A stretch of DNA of 64,000 bases. Origin: Lepidonotus clava. Lineage: Eukaryota; Annelida; Polychaeta; Phyllodocida; Polynoidae. The notes beneath the pieces were generated by a model. That model ran no database searches and was not told the origin of the DNA. It was given only the letters and a program-made list of their open reading frames with translations. The stretch lies in assembly GCA_936440205.1 (NCBI GenBank), contig OW387148.1:3348001-3412000 (forward strand). Reading direction: 5' to 3'. Made by a program: the position numbers and the translations under genes. Shown here piece after piece: positions 22,474 to 34,400 of this stretch; positions within the stretch are counted from its first letter, which is position 1, and each line of letters begins with the position of its first letter.

Positions 22474-25400
22474 CTTTCCCTTAAAAACAATTGCAAAAAG
22501 GATAATTATGTTTTTTTGGATTTTATATACTATCCTATTGTACGCTGTTATGGTAATGTAGCATCAGTCCAAGCTTAAGATCATGCATGCAAAAAGGTTG
22601 TCGCTGAAAACATAGGCAGAGAACCTGTATGCCATTCACAGTGGAGAATAGGTCCACCGCTAGGATGTAGTAATGAGGCGGGCCTCAAGTGTCTGCAGTT
22701 CAGAGCAATACCATACCGCAGAAAAACTAAGAAAAAAAACAGCCTTAAGAAAGAATATAGATTCATGTATACATGCAGAACTTCTAACTGTCAGTTATTT
22801 GCCTTCCAGTCTCCCATCTTATACTGATGATGGCAGATGTAGAGGATGAGTCTGATTGTTCTGCATGTGGAAACCCGAATGACCCAGAGTATGACAGGTG
22901 AGTCAATCATCTAAGAGATGGGTCATGTACTGTAGCGTACACTTTGTAATTTTTCATCATATCATAGAAAGACGCAATTAAACATACTCATAAGTCTAGA
23001 GCTGTTTTGCAGATCTTTAACCTTCTAAAACATGTATGTATGACGTTTTCTTGTAGCAATACCGAGGCTGAAAATGCATTGGACAAGCTTTGTTGCGCAC
23101 TTGGTGGAACGCTTATACTGCCCCATCTGATAGAAGCTACCCAACCCATGCTCACTAATGGTATGTAGACTGTCAGAACAAGTGTTAAGAATCTAGAGAT
23201 TTTCCTAAACATTTTTGCTGTCCCACTTTTTGTCACACCTCTCTCTTGTTTAGAATAAAGTGTTTAGTTTTCTTATGTTTGGATATCGAGGGATCATGTG
23301 TTGATTTTTTATGTGTCGGTATGAATGGTGCTTACAATTCCATTGTGTTTAAGAAGGACAGGTAGTTTTTTTCCATGTTTAAGCATAAGTGATTATGTGT
23401 TTAGACATGTTTGTGTTAACAGATTATAGTGCTTGTGATTGTACTCTGTTTATTAAGTAACAGGTTAGCTTTTATCATGTTTACATTCATGGTGCTTAGC
23501 GACTTTCGAGTTTAGGATTCAGATGACAATGAGGTAGATTTGTGTTTAAAGCTAAACTTTGATTTAAATTATATTGTTCTCACTAATTAGTACTGCCTAT
23601 TACATTGTGAACTGTGTGCAGTCCATGTTAGCCCAGTTTGTTAGGCTTCTGGCTTGAACATAGAAAAAGTGGGTTCAAATCCCCAAATATCCATTCTACT
23701 TTTCCAAACAGAATAAAAACCAACATTTTTCAGATATGGGATGAAAATACAAATTCATGAAAACAAGAAGAACAAATAAAATAAAATTGCCTTCAGTGAC
23801 GAACAATATAGCTCTAATTGGGATTTAAATAGGTACTTCCAACACATTTATGATTGTGTTTTAGAGATGAAAATCTAAACAAATTTGAATTTACATGTTC
23901 AGAATGTAAACAAGTATGACTCTTTTCAAGTTTAGAAAATAGATGTGTTTAGATTTTAGGTCTATGTGTTTAGCTGGTAAACATGTTTAGATGAATGACA
24001 CATTCAAATGCTAAACACCGGCGGGACAGTGTACATAAGCAAGGTGAGATAATGCACTGAAGTCCAGTGCAAAAGAATTATTATATTCTTTAGAGTTAGA
24101 GCTAAGTATTGTAATCTCTTACGTATTGGCAGGAGTACGTTGTGAATTGAGTTAAGCTAGTGTAGTAGCAGTACGCCAAGCGGCGCTCCTGTCCTGTGGC
24201 TAGGTATAAAGTATAGGGTTGTCTTAAATGGTGGCACCCCCAAGAGGGGATGATTGTAACTGAGTTAGCTCACTCATAGACAGGTATGCACCGGTACGAA
24301 CGGGACATAGGTACAATAGGGAAGACTATTAGGGAACATTATGATCACAATGTATGAAGTATCCACCTTAGGAGGACATCATGAGATCAAGGGCCTTACC
24401 ATTTGCAATAGCTTTGTTGTAGAATTAGAAATAGGATTAGTTTATTGTAAGTGAGAATGGGATGTATGAAAGGTTGAAAGAGAGAGAATCTTATGAGTAT
24501 TAGGATACTTGCGTATAGCGCAAGTAAATGACATGTGATCAACATCACGCAGTCTAATGAAATATCGAACATATCCCCATAAGATACAAGCGAGGCCAAG
24601 AATAATATCAATGAAACATCATACGAATTGATAATAATTATATAGATAACACCAGTCAAGCTCAATAATATGGGCATCCCAAATATCACATAATTCTTAA
24701 ATATATTCATTCGTAAAATGTGAGTAAGTCAAAATAGCTTAGCCGATATAATATCATCTCATTCATGTGCAACCTCTTAAAAACAATGAGAAAGCATAAT
24801 CAAAGATGTTTGATAGATAGACTGGGTTCTATGGATGATCAATGGCGGACTGTTTTGTTAGGTTGTACGGGCATTCCCTACAGTACCACAGAACTTTATG
24901 GAAATGCTAGCATGGGCATGGTTCATGTGTTTCCTATATATTGGCCCCTTCATTTGTAAAATTACTGTATTACTACTAGGCTAATATTACCAGGTTCGCC
25001 CATATAACTCTGTGAAGTAATGGTACATTACTGGAACCAGTCTGACCCCTTACCAATTTGTACTTTGTATGTGAAGAGGATTCCAAGCAGATGAGTTTAC
25101 AATTTAGAATACAAATCTAACCTCAGTCAAATGTGATCTATGTAAATCCTCTTAGTTACCATATCAATATGATTAACAAAGGTAGTCATGCACGGTTGAC
25201 TAACATTAAGACCTCTAAGATAATCAGTGAGCTCTATAACATTTTATTAATATTTTGACTATCTTGGTCTGTTTCAGGTGACTGGAGGCAGCGGCAGGCA
25301 GCTTTGAAGGCTGTTTCAGTAAGTGGTGAGGGCTGTAAGACCCAGATGGAGCCCATGTTGGGGAGCATTGTCTGCACTGCCCTCCCCCTCCTGAAGGATC

Positions 25401-28400
25401 CGGTGAGTAGGCCTACATTTATCACCCGCACGGCCGCGAGTACTGACTGGCTGTACGTACCGCTCAGTATTTTTGACATATTATTTCGAGCTTTTATTGG
25501 GTGATAAAATATAGAAGACCCTTTGGAGTCGTCCTCGGGTGGCCGTACGACCCACGGGGATCGTACGACTCTTGGGTCGTCACGAAACCCTCTGGGTCGT
25601 ACGGCCACCCTCTGACTCCCCCCGCCGGTCTTCTTATGTTAGTATGAACACGTATCTGAAATACTGATTACAAATTGACCTTAGGATTTACAAATATGCC
25701 AAATGTAAGTAAGGTCTTTCTAAAAAGTACTGATCTAACGTCAGTCATGCACTTGGGTTTGCCATAACCTGTGGTTTTGAAAGAAGAAAGTTTTTAATAT
25801 AAATTCGCATACATGTGTACACCCAGGAGAGGAACTCATTTTTGTACTATCCATATTGGACATCCACCTCCCTTGGGCAAGGGGGCTTTCCATTACGTAC
25901 ATTATATACGCAAGAGGGGGGTTGGGGGAGTTGAATGGCCTGAGATAATTTTTAAAGTGCGTAGGTACTTAATGGACGGTCCCTCATCATGTTGAGATTC
26001 ATTGCTGAACCTTACCTTTGATTATAACTTAATCATTTTCCGTCTGTATAGAGTAAGGGGAGAGGATACAAAGAAGAGGGAATTATAGGGCAGCAGTACT
26101 AGTGGGCAGTCGTGGGCAGCAGGAGGACTCTTACATTATCAAAGTTGATGATTAAGGCTTGTCAATATGACAAGGTGACGAGTTTAGACTTGTCAATTTG
26201 ACAAGACGACGAGTCTAGGCTTTTGGCACCTTCAAAAAGACAAGGCTAAACTTGTCAATTTGACAAGTTTTTGACGAGTCTGGGGTTTCAGTGTACTTAT
26301 ACTCATCATACTGACTCTCACCTTGCACCTCCAGCATCCCCGTGTGCGCCATGCCTGTATCCAAGCACTTGGACTCCTTGCCACAGACTTCGGGCCTACA
26401 TTCCAGGAGGAATTCCACTCAGAGGTATGGAGGTGTTCTAACTTGCCTTCTTGCATGGCAAAGTAAGTTTAGTTTAATGAAAGATGAGTTGAGCCTGAAT
26501 TGTTGCCAGTTTTGTCGTCTGTAAATTTGTCAGTCTTTTTGTCAAAGTCAAATAAGATTAAGAATGTTAAGGCAGTAGAGATACGGAATGTTTCCAGAAC
26601 ATACACAAGTGTACTCAATATGATTCAAGTACAAAACTTTGCAATATCATGACTGGTTTCCCACCAAAGTTAGATAAGGACTACCACACTGGTCATAATC
26701 ATTACCAACCATCAATGCAGGGTCACTGTTGCTTTAACCGTGAAAGTCTCTTCTGACTTCATTAGAAGTTCGGAAAAGTTAATTTTTCAGGAATATAACA
26801 ATGTTTTACATCCTCCCCACTTGCTTGTTAGAAATAAATATCCTCCATCCTAATTTCCTATTGTATTTTTGGCTACTTTTTTAAAGCATGATTTGAACCA
26901 CCAAGAACTATTGCCAAGTGACTGACGCTCGGTTTGTTGGTAAGTTCTGTGTTTATGTTATCTAGGTTGTATCCGGCCTTCTGATGATGATGGACAATAC
27001 CAATACTCCTTGCGTTCAGGCACATGCAATGAAAGCACTTGTCAATTTCTCCCAGGACTGCCCAAAATCCATCCTTACTCTTTACTTGGAACCCATCGTC
27101 AACACACTGGAGCCTATTTTTACTGCTACTTTGAAAACGGTTCGTACTATTTCTTATTTCCATAGTTCAACAAGAGGTCAGATGATTATTTTCATAGTGC
27201 AGACAGAAATTGAAACAGGTGAAGCCTCACAATCCATTTTAGTTCGTACTGAAAGCCTCGTATATTACTAAAACGTGCTGCAATACGTATTGGTACTGTA
27301 GCGCGCCGAGTCGGCGAGCTCTCCCGACGATCGGGAGCCCCCTGCACCTCCTCTCCAGGCCTGCCCTGACTCAGGGGAGGTGATCTAAGGCTTTTTACTT
27401 GTTGTATACTGTTTGTTTAATATGTCTGTCTTACCTTTCAGGAATACTTGATCTTTATTTATGATTTAGACTGTAAAACAGTCTTTGGTCTTAGCCAGTT
27501 TTGGGCCAGCTTGGGCCCTGAGAGGCCATTTTGTTTTTATGACATCTTAGGGGGCCAGTAGCTCAGCCAATCAGAGCCAAGCTCTGTGTTTCCCGCTTTT
27601 TCCTACTGTCAGGAGCCTTTTTATTGGCTGGTGGTCATTTTGGAGGGAGACTCCATCTTGTTTTATCTGACTTCATCAGATTTCTTCATTCTTAGCTTGG
27701 CAGTCAGAGAGTTCAGTTGTGGTGAGGGCTCTCCTCAGTTTTCCTATTGATCTCTAGTTATAGTGGCCTTGTCTCCACTCTGTTTTGTCAGTTCTCTATA
27801 CAGTTTTAGCTGGGTTGTTGACCTCAGGGTAGCCCAGCCTGTTGTAGAGAACTGACTTTTAACAGAGTTTAGGAGTTTTATGCCATCTAGTTTATCCCTG
27901 CCTTGTATTTTATGAGTGACTACAGTTTTAGATTTTATCTGGCAGTTTATCCCCTGTTTACCTTTTAGGTCATTTACTTGACATGGGGTCAGAACTTTTG
28001 ACTTTAACTGTTAGTCCACTTTATCTCAGGCCTTAAAGCCTTGACTTTTAGATTTATTCTAAATTCACCCCTGTCTTGGAATTAACTTAGTCTTGTGTAC
28101 AGGATGCCTGTATTTGTATTTGTAAAGCTTTAAGCTTGTGAGTATCTACTTTGAAAGAGACTGTTGTAACTTTTGAGTACTTTAATAAATATTTTCATAT
28201 CTTTAATCTGTTCCCAGCAAACAAATTGACGTTGTGACAACGTTGCTACAACGTAACTTTTTGGTTGTAGCAACGTTGTAAATTTACGTTGTGACAACGG
28301 AAATTTGTAGACTCCCAGAAACGTTGCAGCAACGTTGTAACAAGGTTGCAGTGTTACCAGCTCACAACCAACTCACAACCTAAATACAAATTTAGTAGTA

Positions 28401-31400
28401 GAGCTAGGTTTAGGAAAATCAGCATTATAAATGTTAATAATGTTATTCATTTTAGTTATTCCTTATTTTGGATGACCCCCAACATCGTTTTGGGTGCAAT
28501 TTCTTTAATTATTTTTTTCTCATTATTTATCTGGCTTTTTTTTTATTCTGGCGTAGCCCAAGTCCAGCTTTCAAGATTCAATTTTTAATGGTGGACAAAT
28601 AATCTTTAAGTCCAACCCAAAGCCTTATATCCTGCTGGATCATATTAGGTTCATGGCCTACAAGTACAAATTATGTCTCAAGGCCTGGAGATATAATATT
28701 GATAAGCTATCAAAAAGGTGTTTAACATTTAGGATTATCTTAACTCACTTCTAATATCTGCAATTCATCAGATTAATTCATTATGGTATATGTCAACTGC
28801 ATTCTGTTGCTCAACACATCATATTGATGCACATTGATTAACTAAAGTTGTAAAACAGTGGTCCAGAAAGCCTAAGATTGAAAAACGTTTCAGAAAATTT
28901 TAACTTTGGAAACACTAGTGCCACCTGGATGTTGTTATCATGTGTGTTCCACAACGTTGTAGCAACGTGGTGAAAAATTACGTTGCACAAACAACGTAAA
29001 TGCAACGTAATTTTGCAACGTTGTCTGCCTGTCCCATTTGTTCCATTGTAGCAACGTTGCAGGCATGTCTTATTACAACGTTGCAAAAGCACAACGTTGC
29101 ACAACGTTGTAGCAACGTTTTGTGTTTGCTGGGTTTGTTGTCTGGTTATCCTTCACCTATCACCGACCCTAATGGTCGAACCTGGGAGTGATTTCCCATT
29201 TTATAGCAGTGCCCCCTGGGCGCGCTACATTTAGTGGTGCCTGTGACCAGGGTTGGAAATAGCTGTGATTGTGACCAGTACATTTTTTCGGTCTAGCAAA
29301 ACACAACGAGAAGTCATTTCTTTTCAGAGATTTTCCAGAAGTTTGCTAACATGTTTCCAGGAAGATGCCTCCCAAGGGTGAACAACCTAAGGAGAAGAAG
29401 GTGTGTTGAATTGTGAAAATTTGTTCCTACCTGTCGGTCAGGTAGAGTTTATTTATGTGAGACTGTTGCTATCCTAGTTCTGATAGACCCTGTTATCTCA
29501 CATTTAATAAAGTTACCCTGTAATTGGAGAGAAATTGTTAATTTATAGGCTTGTTAGCCAAATGATTTTTCGTGATTAACCGAACTCGCCTTAGGTCTGT
29601 TTCTGGTCTGCGCATTTTACAAATTTGAGATAACTTAGACAATGATCGAGTAGCTTGCGTTTTGAGTTTTGAGCAAGATTTTCAAGGCAAAATTTTACGG
29701 GTACTATCGTTGATACCTTTTGCCCTAAAATGGATTCCCTAAACATAAGTTTGAGGTGGCTGTTAATGCTTTTATGTTTAGTTAGGCATGCATGTGGCCT
29801 GCCTAATAATGTTGGTACAGAGGGAGATGGTGTTTTACCTTCCTGCCTCGACAGTGACTGGGGCACACCGTCCTGTGTCAGTTATGTCAGCCATTTCTCT
29901 GGTGCTGGGTCACGGGATGGTGTGGTTGGCCCAGTTGCCCATGAAATAAGGCATGTGAATTTTGCCACAGCTCATGGTACACATGATGATAGTTTGGCTG
30001 TGTACTTGAGAGGTGGAATCAGAGAGATGGTTCCTGTGAAAAGAGGGACTATTTGATATGAAAAGTTGTTGCTCCCTTTGTTTCATGTTGAGCTTTGATT
30101 ATTGTAAGTCATGAGCCAAGTGAAAGCTCCTGTTTCCTGTTGTTTCAGGGTGAGTTTTGATTAATATTGTTTATGAGCTGTGTGAAAGCTCTCGTTTCCT
30201 GTAGTTGCAGGTGGATTTCTGAGATGTGAGTTACAGTTTCAGGAGGATTCCTGATTATGGTTTAGTTATGAGCTAGGTGAAAGCTCCTATGTCCTATGGT
30301 TTCAGGTGGATTCCTGACTATTTGAAGAATGAGCTAGTTGAAAGCTCCTCTGTCCTATGGTTTCAGGTGGATTCCTGACTATTTTGAGTAATGAGCTAGG
30401 TTAAAGCTCTCGTGTCTTATGGTATCAGGTGGGTTCCTGACTATTTTTAAAGAATGAGCTAGGTGACAGCTCATCACCAGCGGAGTGCTGGTTATGTACT
30501 TTTTGAATGTGCTTTATGTCTGATGGGAAAGTAACCTAGGGAAGGTGAAATCAATCAGATTTGGTGTATTGGAATGCCTATGTTTAAGGTGGAGTTCCTT
30601 GAAATTGCTTTCAATGCCTTTATTAGTTGTTACTGAAGATGAGTGACAGCGACTTTGAGATTGTGTGCTTATCAAAGGAATGATATGCCCTCACAAAAGG
30701 TGCTCAAATGTGAAATGGTTGGCTTTAAAGAGTTGTGCTTAGAATTTCGAACAGAGGGTCTGTTGTCTAGGTAGCTCGCGTGACTTGTAGAGGCAGTTGG
30801 TTGTTTTTGACCAGATCAGTAAGGGGAGTGACCCCTTGAACTGGACCAGGACTGACAGGGGTACTGTTACCTGGTAAGTTAACATGTTCCGGAGGGATTG
30901 GTGAGCGGTTCACTACCCAGGATGGAGAGGGGGTTACCCTCTAAGCTGGATTCCAGGTTTACAACAGGGGTACTGTTGCTGGGAGGCTTACATGTTCTGA
31001 TGGACTGGTTGATGATATTGCTGTTTGGCAGAGGTTCGCGTAGCCCATTTCGTGTTTGTAGATCACTAAGTAGTGAGTTTTGGGATGATCAAGGGACGAT
31101 ATGATATGATGCACTGTGCTGTGACTTTGGCAGGAACTTAATGGAGGAAAACTAAGGACAATCCGAGCAGCTTAAGGACATTTAGGACAAGAGACTTTAT
31201 TTAGCATGGAGAATTTTATGTGTATTTTCATGTAGTGTGAGAGTTCTGTACTGAACTTGTGAAACTGAACTTTTCATGTAACCTTAAGGATTTTGCAAGT
31301 TGTACCGAGATGTACCGACGTGTACCAATGCGAGGACGCATTGGTGCAAGGAGGGGGGGGTGTAGCGCGCCGAGTCGGCGAGCTCTCCCGACGATCGGGA

Positions 31401-34400
31401 GCCCCCTGCACCTCCTCTCCAGGCCTGCCCTGACTCAGGGGAGGTGATCTAAGGCTTTTTACTTGTTGTATACTGTTTGTTTAATATGTCTGTCTTACCT
31501 TTCAGGAATACTTGATCTTTATTTATGATTTAGACTGTAAAACAGTCTTTGGTCTTAGCCAGTTTTGGGCCAGCTTGGGCCCTGAGAGGCCATTTTGTTT
31601 TTATGACATCTTAGGGGGCCAGTAGCTCAGCCAATCAGAGCCAAGCTCTGTGTTTCCCGCTTTTTCCTACTGTCAGGAGCCTTTTTATTGGCTGGTGGTC
31701 ATTTTGGAGGGAGACTCCATCTTGTTTTATCTGACTTCATCAGATTTCTTCATTCTTAGCTTGGCAGTCAGAGAGTTCAGTTGTGGTGAGGGCTCTCCTC
31801 AGTTTTCCTATTGATCTCTAGTTATAGTGGCCTTGTCTCCACTCTGTTTTGTCAGTTCTCTATACAGTTTTAGCTGGGTTGTTGACCTCAGGGTAGCCCA
31901 GCCTGTTGTAGAGAACTGACTTTTAACAGAGTTTAGGAGTTTTATGCCATCTAGTTTATCCCTGCCTTGTATTTTATGAGTGACTACAGTTTTAGATTTT
32001 ATCTGGCAGTTTATCCCCTGTTTACCTTTTAGGTCATTTACTTGACATGGGGTCAGAACTTTTGACTTTAACTGTTAGTCCACTTTATCTCAGGCCTTAA
32101 AGCCTTGACTTTTAGATTTATTCTAAATTCACCCCTGTCTTGGAATTAACTTAGTCTTGTGTACAGGATGCCTGTATTTGTATTTGTAAAGCTTTAAGCT
32201 TGTGAGTATCTACTTTGAAAGAGACTGTTGTAACTTTTGAGTACTTTAATAAATATTTTCATATCTTTAATCTGTTTGTTGTCTGGTTATCCTTCACCTA
32301 TCACCGACCCTAATGGTCGAACCTGGGAGTGATTTCCCATTTTATAGCAGTGCCCCCTGGGCGCGCTACAGTACCATCACATTTCTCAAAGTGATTTTCT
32401 TTCTAAGGAAAGAAACCTTCTAAGTTCTAACATTTGATTTGCTCTATTAAATTTCCAACTGATGACCCTGACACTTCTTTTTCTCTCTCAAAGTTTTTGG
32501 AAAATGGTAGTAAATTAGTGGTTCAGCAGCTGGTAACAACGCTGGCAGCAGTGGCAGACGTAGTTGAAAAGGATTTCATGCCCTATTATGACCTCTTTAT
32601 GCCTGGTCTCATCGGTCTGCTGGAGAATGCCAGAAGACCTGTGGAATTCCACATGCTCTGGGGAAAAACGATTGAAAGCATTACCCTCATTGGACTTGCT
32701 GTCGGCAAAGACAAGGTAATTTCTTTTAACAACTTTATTTAGACTGAAAAACGACTAAAGAATTGTGTAGAATCTATGTTCTATCGCTGGATAGATGAAT
32801 ACATCAAACTTACATTTAAGTATCACATTTTAAAAAATATATTCGGCACCTGCTAACTTCTGTGTTCTGATGTAAGTTACCTAATTGATATGCTATATAA
32901 TACCTTCTCTCTCTTTCAAAAGTCCAATAGGACAATAAATGAAAGTCTTGCTCTTTACGAGCTGTTTAAGAGGACACAAATGTGAAACATCTCATCCAGA
33001 GACTTGCAAAGTTGATGCAAAGCTAATGCTCCCTCGGTAAAGAGACACCATAGAGAATATCCAGACAACATTCCTTATTCCAAAAACACTTCTTCTTCTT
33101 TCACAATCCTGTAGTTCACTGCAGACTTTTCTCGGGTGATGTCAGTCTTTGTGCAGACACCGATAGAAGAGTCTGACATGGCACAAAGTGACCCCAGACA
33201 GTCCTACATGATCCGGGCCTGGTCACGGCTGTGGAGGCTCATGGGTGAGGACTTCAGACAGTTCTCACCACTGGCTATGGGCCAGATCATTAAGGCAGCT
33301 TCCTACAAAGTGGATGCTACCATTGTTGATGGTAAGTTGTTTGATTGTTACGTTTGTGAATATCAGACAATGACATAATATTTTTTGAAGCGAGACCTTC
33401 AGAAAAATAGTTATTTCTGGTGTGGCAGTAATGCAACTGTTCTAGAACCATAGTTATGCAGGCCCGTAGCTAGGGGGGGTGGCGGGGTGGCGGCCCCCCC
33501 ACACAAAGGAATTTGTTCCAAAAGTTCCACCATTCCTTGCAAAATTTAATGTAAAATCCCCTACAATTAGTAGGAAAATGTTGAAAAGTTCCGCTTTTTA
33601 TTGTTCACCACCCCCCCTTTTCAAGTTCAAATTATTCAAGACTATAGGCAAAAGTTCCACCTATGGAACTTCGCCCCCCCCCCCCTCCCCACAACATAAC
33701 CTTGGTACGGGCCTGTTATGTGATTTGTTGTCATCCTGTTATATAAACTAGCGCTGTAGCCATTATCCACATTCTCTGTCTTAGATATGGATTTAGAGGC
33801 GCGTGAGGCTGATGAAGACTGGGAACTTATGACCTTGGAGGACCAGGTAGGTAAAAATATGCAACAAGGTAAATACTGCAAACCCTTTTAAACTTATTTT
33901 TCTTTGCAACCACTCTTTTATTTAGTGAATTTGTATACCTGGCAGGGGCGAATCAAGGATTAGTATTTGCTAAGTAGTCAGATGTTTATGCAAGGGCATT
34001 TTGCTCCCTTTACCAATTAGCCAATCCCACATTGGGTAAATCCCAGGGTTGGACAAGGGTTGGACAAGAATAGTGTATAAGCCGTCCTTATCTCCAAGAT
34101 TTGGAATTACTGAAATAAGCAATAGTAATTTGATTATGTTTTTGTATATCACCAAGTACTGATAAAACATAACGATTTCTTAAATTTTACCAGTTGACAT
34201 ATTTGCAGGTTTGCCAGCCAATCAAAATGCTGAATTTTAGGACAAAATAGGATTGGACATTATAGGTTGGGCTGACAAGCTTTAACATTCGTTCCTATGG
34301 GAAAAGGGCCAATATATAAAGCTGCATTTAGAAAATGTTAGGAGCAATTTGTCAAAGCAAATTGCTTTGGTTAATATTGTATTGTGCAACTGTCTTCATT

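Larger units (their letters stand above)
27297..32370 (+). mobile_element. Non-autonomous LTR retroelement (fossil; recent insertion)
   Basis: Two LTRs of 1010 bp each: the 5' LTR at 27297-29229 (including a 921-bp foreign insertion) and the 3' LTR at 31361-32370. Both begin TGTAGCGCGCC and end GGGCGCGCTACA. A 4-bp duplication GTAC flanks the element (27293-27296, 32371-32374). Just inside the 5' LTR a primer-binding-like TGGTGCCTGTGACC lies at 29235-29248, and a polypurine tract AAGGAGGGGGGGG abuts the 3' LTR. The 2.1-kb interior carries no recognisable gag or pol, only a short open frame with a hydrophobic start near 29.73 kb and tandem units of about 60 bp (30.06-30.48 kb). I read no differences between the LTRs, implying a young insertion. 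Family not assigned (Gypsy- or BEL-like). Confidence 0.9.
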
